This document shows, one piece after another, positions 44,777 to 54,900 of a DNA stretch of 64,000 bases. Numbering within the stretch: position 1 is the stretch's first letter; each line of letters opens with the position of its first letter. The notes under the pieces were generated by a model that was not told the DNA's origin, made no database searches, and saw nothing but the letters and a program-made list of their open reading frames with translations. The position numbers and the translations under genes were made by a program. This DNA comes from Methylobacterium sp. Leaf465. Lineage in GTDB: Bacteria; Pseudomonadota; Alphaproteobacteria; Rhizobiales; Beijerinckiaceae. The stretch spans positions 1 to 64,000 of the forward strand of contig NZ_LMRA01000006.1 of NCBI RefSeq assembly GCF_001424705.1. Reading direction: 5' to 3'.

Positions 44777-45136
44777 ATGACGATCCAGCGCTTCGAATCC
44801 GGTCCCCGCATGAGCCAGGCCGTCACCTACGGCGACATGGTCTTCCTCGCGGGCCAGGTGGCCGGCACGGTGGTGGGCGCCGGCGTCACCGCGCAGACCC
44901 AGGAGATCCTGGGCGAGATCGACCGCCTGCTGGCGGCCGCCGGCACCGACAAGAGCCGCATCCTCACCGCCACCATCTACCTGGCCGACATCGCCACCTT
45001 CGCGGAGATGAACGCCGCCTGGGACGCCTGGGTGGCGAAGGACAACCCGCCGGCCCGCGCCACGGTGGAGGCCAAGCTCGCCGCCCCCGAATACCTTGTC
45101 GAGATCGTGGTCGTGGCCGCGAAAGGACAGGCATGA
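44777..45136 (+). CDS. RidA-family enamine/imine deaminase
   Basis: A 119-residue YjgF/RidA-fold protein (MSQAVTYGDMVFLAGQVAG, TKSRIL-like TDKSRILTATIYLADI, PPARATVEAKLAAPEYLVEIVVVA). The Arg in PPARATVEA corresponds to the substrate-binding arginine of RidA, so it may hydrolyse reactive enamines from PLP enzymes. It overlaps the next gene by ATGA. Confidence 0.9.
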   Translation: MTIQRFESGPRMSQAVTYGDMVFLAGQVAGTVVGAGVTAQTQEILGEIDRLLAAAGTDKSRILTATIYLADIATFAEMNAAWDAWVAKDNPPARATVEAKLAAPEYLVEIVVVAAKGQA

Positions 45137-46275
45137 GCCGAGCCGGCACCCGCCGCGCGCTCCTGTCCGGGGGGCTGGTCGCCGGGGCGCTCGCCGCCCT
45201 GCCGCCCGGCCTGCCGGGGGCCCGGGCGCAGACGCCCGCGCCGCAGGGCGAGCGCGTGGTCAACATCTACAACTGGTCGGACTACATCGACCCGAAGGTG
45301 CTCGACGCCTTCACCCGGGAGACCGGGATCAAGGTCGTGTACGACACCTACGACAACAACGAGATCCTCGAGACCAAGCTGCTGGCCGGGCGCTCGGGCT
45401 ACGACGTGGTGGCCCCCTCCGGGCCGTTCCTGCAGCGGCTGATCCGGGCGGGCGTGTTCCAGCCCCTCGACAAGGCCCGGATCCCCAACCTCGTCCATGC
45501 CTGGCCCGAGATCGCCGCGCGGCTCGCCACCTACGACCCCGGCAACACCTACGCCGTGGACTACATGTGGGGCACCACCGGCATCGGCGTGAACCTCGCC
45601 CAGGTGCGCGAGCGCCTGGGGGCGAACCAGCCCCTCAACAGCTGGGGCCTCGTCCTCAATCCGGGCCTGATGGCCAAGCTCAAGGATTGCGGGGTGATGC
45701 TGCTCGATTCCCCCGAGGACCTGATCCCGAGCCTGCTGCCGTTCTATGGCTTCAAGCCGGATTCCAAGCGCTGGGACGACATCACCCAGGTCACCGACGC
45801 CCTGTTCAAGGTCCGCGGCTCGGTGCGCAAGTTCCACTCCTCGGAATACATCAACGGGCTGGCCAACGGCGACCTCTGCCTGGCGGTCGGCTATTCCGGC
45901 GACATCATGCAGGCGCGCAAGCGGGCCGAGGAGGCCAAGAACGGGGTCGAGATCGGCTATGTCATCCCCCGCGAGGGCGCGCTGATGTGGTTCGACGCCC
46001 TCGCGATCCCGAAGGACGCCCCCCATCCCGCCGAGGCCCACCGCTTCCTCGACTACCTGATGCGGCCCGAGGTGGCGGCGGCCAACACCAACTTCGTCTC
46101 CTACGCCAGCGGCAACGCGGCGGCCCGGAAGTTCGTCAAGCCTGAGATCCTGGCCAATCCCGGCATCTACCCGGACGAGGCGACGATGCAGCGCCTCGCC
46201 AGCAACACCGCCTGGGACGACCGCACCCAGCGCTTCGTCACCCGGAGCTGGACCCGGGTGCGCACCGGCCGCTGA
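45133..46275 (+). CDS. potF: Polyamine-binding periplasmic protein (PotF-like)
   Basis: A 380-residue binding protein. Signal peptide with an early RR (about 1-32, cleavage near ARA-QT), then VVNIYNWSDYIDPKVLDAFTRETGIKVVYDTYDNNEILETKLLAGRSGYDVVAPSG, the PotF/PotD pattern, and YMWGTTGIGVN. It should deliver putrescine or spermidine to an ABC importer, but no potGHI genes are adjacent. Coupled to ridA. Confidence 0.88.
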   Translation: MSRAGTRRALLSGGLVAGALAALPPGLPGARAQTPAPQGERVVNIYNWSDYIDPKVLDAFTRETGIKVVYDTYDNNEILETKLLAGRSGYDVVAPSGPFLQRLIRAGVFQPLDKARIPNLVHAWPEIAARLATYDPGNTYAVDYMWGTTGIGVNLAQVRERLGANQPLNSWGLVLNPGLMAKLKDCGVMLLDSPEDLIPSLLPFYGFKPDSKRWDDITQVTDALFKVRGSVRKFHSSEYINGLANGDLCLAVGYSGDIMQARKRAEEAKNGVEIGYVIPREGALMWFDALAIPKDAPHPAEAHRFLDYLMRPEVAAANTNFVSYASGNAAARKFVKPEILANPGIYPDEATMQRLASNTAWDDRTQRFVTRSWTRVRTGR

Positions 46276-46304
46276 GGCCGTCGCCGACCGGACCCCCAAA
46301 CAAG

Positions 46305-46338
46305 AACGGCGGCCCCGAGGGACCGCCGTTTCGTGTTT
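46305..46338. terminator. Terminator after potF, between convergent genes
   Basis: Stem AACGGCGG...CCGCCGTT followed on the plus strand by TTCGTGTTTT; A-rich on the other side. It separates potF from the convergent M23 gene. Confidence 0.65.
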
Positions 46339-46362
46339 TCGGACGCTCCGACCGGGGGGGGG

Positions 46363-47733
46363 TCAGTTGCTGGCGAGGTGGGGCATCGGGTCGACCGGGG
46401 TCGCGCCCTTGCGGATCTCGAAGTGGAGCTGGGGCGAGGTCACGTTGCCGGAGGCGCCGGACTTCGCGATGGTCTGGCCACGCTTGACCTTCTCGCCGGG
46501 GCGCACGTCGAGCTCGCCGTTATGGGCGTAGGCCGAGACGTAACCGTTGGAGTGGCGCACCAGGACGAGCTTGCCGTAGCCCTTCACGTCGGAGCCCGCA
46601 TAGGCCACGGTGCCGTCCTCGGCGGCCTTCACCGCGGTGCCCTCGGGCACCGAGATGTTGATGCCCTCGTTGCCGGAGGTGCCGTAGCCCGAGATCACCC
46701 GGCCCTTGGCGGGCCAGCGGAAAGACTGCTCGGAGGCGGCGACCGACCCGGTGCTCGCCGGCTCTGCCTTGGGCGCCTCGACCGCAGCGACCTTCACGGG
46801 CGCCTTGGCGGCCTCCTTGGCGGCGGCCTCCGCGGCCTTCGCCTCGGCGACCTTGCGGGCGGCCTCCTTGGCGGCGTCGGCCTTGGCCAGCTTGGCCGCC
46901 TCGGCCTCGGCCGTCTTGCGGGCCGCCTCGGCCTTCTTGGCCGCGTCCTTGGCCGCGTCCGCCTTCGCCTCGGCCTTCACCTCGGCCTTGGCTTCCTTGA
47001 TCTCGATCTTGCGGACCGCCTTGTCCTCGGCCTTGGCGACGGCCTGACCGGGACGGGGATGGGCCTTGCGGGCCTCGGCCGCCTTGGTCTCGGCGAGCTT
47101 GGCGGCCGCCGCCGCCTTCTCCGAGGCCTTGCGGGTCTCGGAGGCCTTCGCAGCCTCCACGACCTTGCGGGCTTCGGCGAGCTTGGCGGCCTCGGCCTGG
47201 CGCTTGGCCTCGACCTTGGCCTCGGCGGCCTCGCGGGCCTCCGCCTCGCGGCGGGCGTCGGCGGCACGCTTCTCGGCGGCCCGGTCGATCACCTTCGGGG
47301 CCGGCGCGGCGGGCACCGCGCGGGTGCTCATGCGGGCCGCATCGGGATTCATGCCCGAGACCGCCGAACCCGTCATGCCGGCCGAGACCGGCTCGGTGGA
47401 GGCGAGACGCGTGGTCTGGGGCCGGGCCGGGGCGGGGGCCGCCGCCATCGGGCGGGGCGACATGGCCGCCGGCGAGGAAGCCGCGCCCGGGGCCCCGAGG
47501 GCCTGGGACTGGATGCGGCTGGTGCGCACCACCGGCGCCGGGGCGATCTCGCCGTCGGGCAGGCTGCCCGTCGCGGCGGGCTCGCTCGACAGGTTCGAGG
47601 CAAATGGATTGCCGAAGGGATCGCCCAACCGGGACGCATCCGAAGAACAGGCGGCCGCACCGCCTCCAATCACGCCGATGAGCGCGAAACGCGACAGCGT
47701 CCTCAACCCTCGACCAGTCCCGCGAACCCGCAT
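46363..47733 (-). CDS. NlpD-like M23 peptidase-fold lipoprotein
   Basis: A 456-residue lipoprotein. Signal and lipobox G-A-A-A-C-S (Cys about 29) from the ATG at 47733; an in-frame ATG at 47772 would displace the signal. A long Ala/Lys/Glu-rich helix (about 155-335, many KAAE-like heptads) precedes a C-terminal M23 domain (FRWPAKGRVISGYG, GINISVPEGTAVKAAEDGTVAYAG, GYGKLVLVRHSNGYVSAYAHN, SPQLHFEIRKG). His of GxxxD is replaced by Asn (GINIS), so it is probably a degenerate, non-catalytic activator like NlpD/EnvC. No LysM is visible. Confidence 0.85.
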   Translation of the reverse strand: MRVRGTGRGLRTLSRFALIGVIGGGAAACSSDASRLGDPFGNPFASNLSSEPAATGSLPDGEIAPAPVVRTSRIQSQALGAPGAASSPAAMSPRPMAAAPAPARPQTTRLASTEPVSAGMTGSAVSGMNPDAARMSTRAVPAAPAPKVIDRAAEKRAADARREAEAREAAEAKVEAKRQAEAAKLAEARKVVEAAKASETRKASEKAAAAAKLAETKAAEARKAHPRPGQAVAKAEDKAVRKIEIKEAKAEVKAEAKADAAKDAAKKAEAARKTAEAEAAKLAKADAAKEAARKVAEAKAAEAAAKEAAKAPVKVAAVEAPKAEPASTGSVAASEQSFRWPAKGRVISGYGTSGNEGINISVPEGTAVKAAEDGTVAYAGSDVKGYGKLVLVRHSNGYVSAYAHNGELDVRPGEKVKRGQTIAKSGASGNVTSPQLHFEIRKGATPVDPMPHLASN

Positions 47734-47852
47734 CGACGCACCTGTTTGCCTGACGCAACTTGATGACGTCATTCAAACCCGATTCAGGTTAAGCAACCGT
47801 TCCGATTCACCACGTTCGCGGCACGGACGGGGCTCCACCGGAACCTTTCGCG

Positions 47853-48509
47853 CTACAGGAGGCCGGCGCGCCCGGGGGTGAGCGGCGCCAGCCGGACGGC
47901 CGCGCCGGGGCGGACGTCCAGGGTGCCGTCCGGTCCCCGCGTCCAGGTGACGAGGCCCGCTGCCTCGGGCCGGCCGACCGGGGCGACGAGGCGGCCGCCG
48001 GGGCCGAGCAGGTCGCCGAAGTGCCCGGGAATCGCCGGCACCGTCCCGTTGAGGAGGATGCGGTCGAAGGGCTCCGCCCCCCGCAGGGTCGCCGGGTGCA
48101 GCCCGTCCCCGACGGTGATCGTGGCGAGCGGCCGGTCCTCCGGCACGAGGTTGTCGCGGGCCTCGTCCGCCAGGGTGGCGTAGCGCTCGAGGCTGCGCAC
48201 ATGGGCAGCGCCCAGCCGCAGCAGCAGGGCGGTGACGTAGCCCGAGCCGGTGCCGATCTCGAGGATGCGGGCGCCCGGGCGCAGGCCCAGGGCCTTCAGC
48301 ATCGCCGCCACCGTGGTCGGCGCCGTCATGGTCTGCCCGCAGGCCAGGGGCAGGGCAAGGTCGCGCCGGGCGAGGTCGCGGTGCCGGGCCGGGGCGAAGC
48401 GCTCGCGCGGCACCCGCTCCATCGCCCGCAGGGTGTCGGTGTCGCGCACGCCGCGGCCCCGCAGGGCCATGACGAAGGCGGCATCCTCGATCGAGCCCTC
48501 GTGCATCAT
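47853..48509 (-). CDS. pcm: Protein-L-isoaspartate O-methyltransferase
   Basis: A 218-residue SAM methyltransferase that repairs isoaspartyl residues. VPRERFAPARHRDLARRDLALPLACGQTMTAPTTVAAML is the family core (usual TISQP-type loop here TMTAP). Motif I ARILEIGTGSGYVTALLL. The ATG at 48509 is used; an ATG at 48533 adds eight residues. It belongs to the serS-surE-pcm-nlpD run. Confidence 0.9.
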   Translation of the reverse strand: MMHEGSIEDAAFVMALRGRGVRDTDTLRAMERVPRERFAPARHRDLARRDLALPLACGQTMTAPTTVAAMLKALGLRPGARILEIGTGSGYVTALLLRLGAAHVRSLERYATLADEARDNLVPEDRPLATITVGDGLHPATLRGAEPFDRILLNGTVPAIPGHFGDLLGPGGRLVAPVGRPEAAGLVTWTRGPDGTLDVRPGAAVRLAPLTPGRAGLL

Positions 48510-48615
48510 GGCTGATTCTCGAAGAAGGCCCATTGTCTCTGGGTGTGTGCCGCAGGGGGGACGGCTTGTCCCGGGTGCGGCTGCTCAGAGTTGCGGCTCG
48601 GATTCGAATGGAACG

Positions 48616-48735
48616 CGTTCCCCTCCCCCCTGCGGGGAGGGGGCAGGGGTGGGGGTCGCTCCGCTGGCCTCAGTCGGTCGCGGGTCACCCAGCCACCCCC
48701 ACCTCCCACGCCTCCCCACAAGGGGGAGGAGGGCC
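48616..48735. repeat. Palindromic interspersed repeat between pcm and surE
   Basis: About 120 bp built of two G/C-run hairpins (48620-48643 and 48711-48732) and an inner inverted pair (GGGGTGGGGGT at 48646-48656 with ACCCCCACCTC near 48695). It resembles the dispersed palindromic elements of Methylobacterium intergenic regions. Copy number in the genome cannot be seen here. Confidence 0.6.
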
Positions 48736-48759
48736 GCATCGGGCTGAGCAAAACGATTG

Positions 48760-49527
48760 CTAAACCTCCGAAAAACCCTGCGCGAAGCGCGTCAGGCTCG
48801 GCTCGTCGGTGAGGTCGAGGCGCAGCGGCGTGACCGAGATGCGCTTCTCCGCGATGGCCTTGAGGTCGGTGCCGTGGCCGGGCTGGAACGTCGCCTTGGC
48901 GAAGGCGAGCCAGAAATAGGGATTGCCGCGCCCGTCCTGGCGCGCATCGATCTGGAGCAGGGCCTGGTTGCGGAAGCCCTGCGCCGTCACCGCCGTGCCC
49001 AGGACCTCCCCGGGCTCGCAATCGGGGAAGTTCACGTTGACGACGATGCCGGGCTCGATGCCGATGTCGAGGATCTTGCGGACGACCCCGGGGCCGTGCT
49101 CGGCGGCGCAGTGCCACTTGATGGCGCCGCGCCCGCCGGCCCCGTAGGCCTGGCTCAGCGCGATCGATTTCACGTTGAGGATCGTCCCCTCCATGGCCGC
49201 CGCGATGGTGCCCGAATAGGTCACGTCCTCGGCGACGTTCTGGCCGCGGTTGACGCCCGAGAGCACCAGGTCGGGCCCGTGGTCCTTGAGGATGTGGCGC
49301 ACGCCCATGATCACGCAGTCGGACGGCGTGCCCTTCACGGCGAAGCGCTTCTCGGCGACCTGGCGCAGACGCAGGGGGTCGTTCAGCGAGAGGGAATGCG
49401 AGACGCCGGACTGGTCGGTCTCCGGCGCCACCACCCAGACGTCGTCCGAGAGGGCCCGGGCGATCCCCTCCAGGGTCTCGAGCCCCGGCGCGTGGATGCC
49501 GTCGTCGTTGGTGACGAGAATGCGCAT
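48760..49527 (-). CDS. surE: 5'/3'-nucleotidase SurE
   Basis: A 255-residue metal-dependent phosphatase acting on nucleoside monophosphates. N-terminal ILVTNDDGIHAPGL supplies the metal-binding Asp pair; SGVNRGQNVAEDVTYSGTIAAAMEG is the second site. The start overlaps the serS stop (ATGA), giving 49527. Confidence 0.96.
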   Translation of the reverse strand: MRILVTNDDGIHAPGLETLEGIARALSDDVWVVAPETDQSGVSHSLSLNDPLRLRQVAEKRFAVKGTPSDCVIMGVRHILKDHGPDLVLSGVNRGQNVAEDVTYSGTIAAAMEGTILNVKSIALSQAYGAGGRGAIKWHCAAEHGPGVVRKILDIGIEPGIVVNVNFPDCEPGEVLGTAVTAQGFRNQALLQIDARQDGRGNPYFWLAFAKATFQPGHGTDLKAIAEKRISVTPLRLDLTDEPSLTRFAQGFSEV

Positions 49528-50810
49528 CAGCTCTTGAACCCCTCGATCCGGTCGATCCCGCCCATATAGGCCTTCAGCACCGACGGCACCGTGACGCTGC
49601 CATCCGGGTTCTGGTAGTTCTCCATGACGGCGATGAGCGCGCGGCCCACGGCCACGCCGGACCCGTTGAGGGTGTGGACGAAATTCACCGCCTTGCCATC
49701 CCGGGCGCGGACGCGCGCGTTCATCCGCCGCGCCTGGAAGTCGCCGCAGACCGAGCAGGACGAGATCTCGCGGAACGTCTCCTGGCCCGGCATCCAGACC
49801 TCGATGTCGTAGGTCTTCTGGGAGGCGAAGCCCATGTCGCCGGTACACAGCGTCATGATCCGGTAGGGCAGGTCGAGCTTCTTCAAGACCGCCTCGGCCG
49901 AGCCCAGCATGCGCTCGTGCTCCGCGGCCGACTGCTCCGGATGGGTGATCGAGACGAGCTCGACCTTGTTGAACTGGTGCTGGCGCAGCATGCCGCGGGT
50001 GTCCCGCCCCGCCGAGCCGGCCTCGGCCCGGAAGCACGGGGTGAGGGCGGTGAAGCGCAGGGGAAGCTCTTCCTCGCGCAGGATGCTCTCGCGCACGAGG
50101 TTGGTGAGGGGGACTTCCGCCGTGGGGATGAGCCAGTGCTCGCCCGCCTGGAACTGGTCGTCCCGGAACTTCGGCAGCTGCGCCGTGCCGAACATCGCCT
50201 CGTCGCGCACCAGGATGGGCGGCGCCACCTCGGTGTAGCCGTGCTCGCCGGTATGCAGATCGAGCATGAACTGCCCGAGCGCCCGCTCCAGGCGGGCGAG
50301 CTGGCCCTTGAGCACCACGAAGCGGGCCCCGGACATCCGGGACGCGGCCTCGAAATCCATCAGGCCCGAGGCCTCGCCGATCTCGAAATGCTGCTTTCCG
50401 GTGGCGAGCTGGGGCCGGTGCGCCGCGAAGCGCCGGTACTCCACGTTGCCGTGCTCGTCGGCGCCCTCGGGCACCTCCGGGTTCGGGCGGTTCGGGATCG
50501 CGGCGAGGCGCTCGTCGAGGGTCGCCGCCGCCTCCGCCTGCGCGGCTTCCAGGGCCGGGGCCTCCTCCTTCAGGCGGGCGACCTCGGCCATCAGCGCCTG
50601 CGCCCGGTCCTCGTCCTTGGCCTTCTTGGCGCCGCCGATCTCCTTGGCAAGCGCGTTGCGGCGCTCCTGGTTGCCCTGCGCGGCCGAGATCGCGGACTTG
50701 CGCGCGTCGTCCAGGGCGATCAGCTCGGCGGCGAGTGGCGCCAGCCCGCGGCGGCGCAGGGCCTCGTCGAAGGCGTCCGGATTGTCGCGGATGGCGCGGA
50801 TGTCGTGCAT
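49527..50810 (-). CDS. serS: Seryl-tRNA synthetase
   Basis: A 427-residue class II synthetase charging tRNA-Ser. N-terminal antiparallel coiled coil (about 30-110), motif 2 [26 protein letters not shown] and motif 3 [20 protein letters not shown]. It usually follows tatC. Here it opens a minus-strand run 34.6 kb away, next to lolA. Confidence 0.97.
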   Translation of the reverse strand: MHDIRAIRDNPDAFDEALRRRGLAPLAAELIALDDARKSAISAAQGNQERRNALAKEIGGAKKAKDEDRAQALMAEVARLKEEAPALEAAQAEAAATLDERLAAIPNRPNPEVPEGADEHGNVEYRRFAAHRPQLATGKQHFEIGEASGLMDFEAASRMSGARFVVLKGQLARLERALGQFMLDLHTGEHGYTEVAPPILVRDEAMFGTAQLPKFRDDQFQAGEHWLIPTAEVPLTNLVRESILREEELPLRFTALTPCFRAEAGSAGRDTRGMLRQHQFNKVELVSITHPEQSAAEHERMLGSAEAVLKKLDLPYRIMTLCTGDMGFASQKTYDIEVWMPGQETFREISSCSVCGDFQARRMNARVRARDGKAVNFVHTLNGSGVAVGRALIAVMENYQNPDGSVTVPSVLKAYMGGIDRIEGFKS

Positions 50811-50891
50811 GGGCTCGGCTCGTACGATGCGAGCCCGACGCTTAGCCGCATCGGCCCCGGCCCGACAAGCGCGGCCGGGTGATCTGCCCCG

Positions 50892-51833
50892 CTACTGCGC
50901 CCGGATCTGACGCTCGGCCGCCTTGTCCTCGGCGCGCCCGTAATTGATGAAGAACAGGTTCCCCTCCACGGGGCGCCCCTTCTGCAGGTTCGTGAGCTGC
51001 ACCGTGGTCTGGTAGCCCTGCGGATCGGTGATCCGCCACTGGCTGAGGGTCTTCACCTCGGCGTCGAAGAAGAGCTGGATCTTCGAGGTGCCGCCCAGCG
51101 TCGAGCGGTCCTCCAGGGCGATGCGCAGGCCGCCCGGATCGTTGGCCACGTCGGTGACGGAGAGATCGCGGGCGAGGTCGATCTTGTCGCGCAGCAGGAA
51201 TTTCAGGGGCGTCTGCGAGATGAAGTAGAGGTCCTGGGTACCGAGCTTGCGGTCCTTGACCGCCACCGAGGTCCCGTCGGCCACGATCTCCAGGGGGGAG
51301 GGCTGGTCGTAGTCGAAGCGCAGGCGGCCGGGCTTGGCGAGCGTCAGCTTGCCGCCGATGCGGCGCCCGTCCGGGCCGATCTGGACGAAGCTGCCGGTGA
51401 GCGTGGTCATGCCGTTGAAGTAGGCGTTGGCCTGCGCGATCACAGTGGCGTCGTCCGCCTCGACCGCGACGGCGGCCGCTGCGGGCGCGCCCACGGCCGC
51501 GACCTTGGCGCCAGCCTTCGGATCGACGGCCTTCGGATCGGTGGTCTTGGGCTCCGCCCTGGCGGCCTTGGCCGCAGCCGCCTTGTCGGCCGCCACCTTG
51601 TCCGCCGGCTTGGCCGGCTTCGGCGCCTGGGCCACGGGCTTCTTCGGCGCGGCGGCGGGGGCCGCCGGGGCGGGCTCGGGCTCCGGCTCGGGGGCCGGGG
51701 CCGGCTGCTCCTTGCGGCCGAACAGGCCGTCGAGGAACGAGGAGACCTGGGCGGAGGCCGGCTGCGGCAGGGCGAGGCCCGCCGCCAGGACGAGCAGCGG
51801 ACCGGCGGCGAGGCGGTGACGGCGGCCGATCAT
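50892..51833 (-). CDS. lolA: LolA-like outer-membrane lipoprotein carrier
   Basis: A 313-residue periplasmic carrier. Signal peptide 1-28 (cleavage near ASA-QV), a Pro/Ala/Lys linker (about 40-120), then the LolA fold from VIAQANAYFNGMTTLTGSFVQIGPDGRRIGGKLTLAKPGRLRFDYDQPSPLEIVADG to QLTNLQKG. Such linkers are common in Rhizobiales LolA. It lies directly downstream of ftsK, as is usual. Confidence 0.9.
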   Translation of the reverse strand: MIGRRHRLAAGPLLVLAAGLALPQPASAQVSSFLDGLFGRKEQPAPAPEPEPEPAPAAPAAAPKKPVAQAPKPAKPADKVAADKAAAAKAARAEPKTTDPKAVDPKAGAKVAAVGAPAAAAVAVEADDATVIAQANAYFNGMTTLTGSFVQIGPDGRRIGGKLTLAKPGRLRFDYDQPSPLEIVADGTSVAVKDRKLGTQDLYFISQTPLKFLLRDKIDLARDLSVTDVANDPGGLRIALEDRSTLGGTSKIQLFFDAEVKTLSQWRITDPQGYQTTVQLTNLQKGRPVEGNLFFINYGRAEDKAAERQIRAQ

Positions 51834-51959
51834 CGGGACGCTCCCTTGAGGCGATGCGTAGGCGTGCGGATCGAGTGCGGGTGGTGCCCGCTTAGAAGCC
51901 CGCCCTGTGGCGAATATGCGACGGGTGGGACGGCCACCGCCCCACCCGCGCCATCCGGC

Positions 51960-54900
51960 TCAGTCGTCGTAATCCATCATGCCGGAGGCGGCGTGGCCGC
52001 CCTCCATCAGGATCTCGCGCTTGCCGGCATGGTTGGCCGGGCCGACGATGCCCTCGATCTCCATCCGCTCCATGATGGAGGCGGCGCGGTTGTAGCCGAT
52101 CTGCAGGCGGCGCTGGATGTAGCTCGTCGAGGCCTTGCGGTCGCGCATCACCACCTGCACCGCCTGGTCGTAGAGCTCGGCGCCGGGATCGATGCCGCCG
52201 CTGCCCGCATAGGCGCCGGCGTCGAAGATCGGGGCGTCGCTGTCCTCGATCTCGGCGGCCTGGACCTTCTCGGCGCGGTCGGCCTTGTCCGCCTTCGCGC
52301 CCTTGGCGGGCTTCTCGTCGCCGCTGCCGTCGTCGGCCGTGACGGCCTCGAGGTAGGAGGGTCGGCCCTGGCGCTTGAGGTGGGCGACCACGCTCTCGAC
52401 CTCCGCATCGGAGCAGAACGGCCCGTGCACGCGCGTGCGCCAGGCGCTGGATCGCCCCCTCGATGTCCTTGCCCGCCACCATCATCAGGTCGGCCATCTC
52501 GTCGACCACGATCACGATGTAGGGCAGCGCCGACAGGTCCATCTCCTCCGTCTCGTAGACGGCCTGGCCGGTCTCGCGGTTGAAGCCGGTATGGACCTCG
52601 CGGGTGATGGTCTCGCCCTTGGCCCGGGCCTCCGCCATGCGGGCGTTGTAGCCGTCGATGTTGCGCACGGCGATCTTGGACATCTTCTTGTAGCGCTCCT
52701 CCATCTCGCGCACGGCCCATTTGAGGGCGATGACCGCCTTCTTCGGGTCGATGACGACGGGGGAGAGCAGGTGCGGGATGCCGTCGTAGACGGAGAGCTC
52801 CAGCATCTTCGGGTCGACCATGATCAGGCGGCACTCCTCCGGCTTCATCCGGTAGAGGAGCGACAGGATCATGGTGTTGATGGCCACGGACTTGCCCGAG
52901 CCCGTGGTGCCGGCCACCAACAGGTGGGGCATCTTGGCCAGATCCGCGATGATCGGCTCGCCGCCGATGTTCTTGCCCAGGCACAGGGCGAGCTTGTGCT
53001 TGCTCATCCCGAAATCGGCCGAGGCGAGGAGTTCGCGCAGGTACACGGTCTCGCGGGTGTCGTTGGGCAGCTCGATGCCGATGACGTTGCGGCCGGGGAC
53101 CACGGCGACGCGGGCGGAGACCGCCGACATCGAGCGGGCGATGTCGTCCGAGAGCGAGATCACGCGGCTCGACTTGGTGCCGGGCGCCGGCTCCAGCTCG
53201 TAGAGGGTGACGACGGGTCCGGGACGCACGGCCAGGATGTCGCCGCGCACGCCGAAATCCTGCACCGTCTGCTGGAGGTTGAGGGCGTTCTGCTCCAGCA
53301 CGTCGGCATCGACCTCCTCCGTCTCGTTCAGCGGCGGCTCGGCCAGGAGGTCGAGGGCGGGGTGCTCGTAGTCGGCGTTCTCCACGAAGGACATCGGCAC
53401 GTGCCGGCCGGCCGGGATGAGGAGCGGGCGCTCGGGCAGGATCGCGCGCGGCATGTGGACGGCCGGGACCTCCGGCGCCGCGACGGCCTCCGCCGCGGGG
53501 GCGGACGCCTCGGCCTCGACCGGGACGGACCCCTCGACCGCGTCGGTCGACGCGACCGAATCGGTTGACGCGACGGGCGTCGGAGCCTCGATCTCGGGCT
53601 CGGGGGCGGACAGGCCCTTGGGATTGCGCAGCAGCACCGGGCGCGCCGGGATCGGGGTCGGCACGAAGGCGGGCTCGGCCGCCCGGGGCGCCGCCGCGAC
53701 AAGGGCAGGGACGACGGGGGCAGGGACGACGGGGGCAGGGACGACGGGGGCAGGGACGACAGGCGCCGGCTCGAAGGGCGCGACCGGCACGAACGGCATC
53801 GCCCCCGGCAGGGCAGGGGAGGGGGCCGGAAGCGGAGCCGCGACCATCGGGGCGGCCACCAGGGCCGCAGCGCCGACGGGGGCGGCCGGACGGCCGGCGC
53901 GGATCGCCGCGCGGGCCGCCATGGCGTGGAGCGGGGTGGGACGGACCGGCGCCGCCCCCGGAACCGCGTTGTCCTGGCCCTCGACCGGGCGCGGCGGGCC
54001 GAAGGGTTCGAACCGCACGAGGTGTTCCAGGCGGTAGCCCGCCCGGGCCGGCGCCGTCTCGGCGGTCGCGTCGGCCGGGGCGGAGGCCGCGGGCTCGACC
54101 CGTGCCGCAGCGCCGTCGAAGGCCCCGCGCTCGGAGACGGGGCTTTCGGCGGTGGCGATCTCGGAGGGGACGATCTCGGAGGCGGCGATCTCGGACGCCG
54201 GCAGCGGGGCGGGCTCGGCCTGGATCGCCGACCAGGCGTCGAGGGCGGCGCCGTCGCGGCCGTCGAACCAGGCCTGGACCTCGGACCAGTCCGGCACGTC
54301 CGACCAGTCGCGATCGTCGGGGATCACGGCCGTCTCGACGGGCGCGGTGTCTGCGAGGGCGGTCTCGGCGAGAGACGTTTCGGCGAGAGAGGTTTCGACA
54401 GGGACGGCCTCGACCGGCGCGGGCTCCGGCGCGAGCGCGGCGGGAGCCTCCGGGTCGGGACGGACCTGGCGCCGGTCCGGGCTGCGGAAGAAGCGCACGC
54501 CGGGGGGGGCGACGAAGGGCTGGCGCCACAGGGGCTCGGGCACCTGGGCGGCCAGGGCCTCGGCCTCCGCCTGCGCCGCGCGGGCGGCCTGCTCCCGCGC
54601 CTCGGCCTCGAGCCGGAGCGCGTCCTGCTCGGCCTGGAGGCGCAGGGCCTCCGCCTCGGCCTCCGCATGGGCCTGGGCGCGGGCGGCGCGCTCGGCGTCC
54701 AGCGCCCGCTGGCGGCGCTCGTGCAGGACGGGATCGGGGGTGCGGGTGTAGCGCACGGCCGGTCCGGCCGGGGCCGCCGCGGCAGGGGCCGGGGCCTCGC
54801 CGGCCTCGGGCATGATCGCGGCCGGGCGGCGCGGGGTCCGGATCAGGACGCGGGGCGCGGGCGTGTCGGCCTCCATCTGGCCGTCGTCGAACCCGACCGC

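Noticed and set aside
51892-52430. Programmed frameshift in ftsK
   Set aside because: There is no slippery sequence, and a frameshift alone could not restore the roughly 70 missing residues; a deletion fits better.
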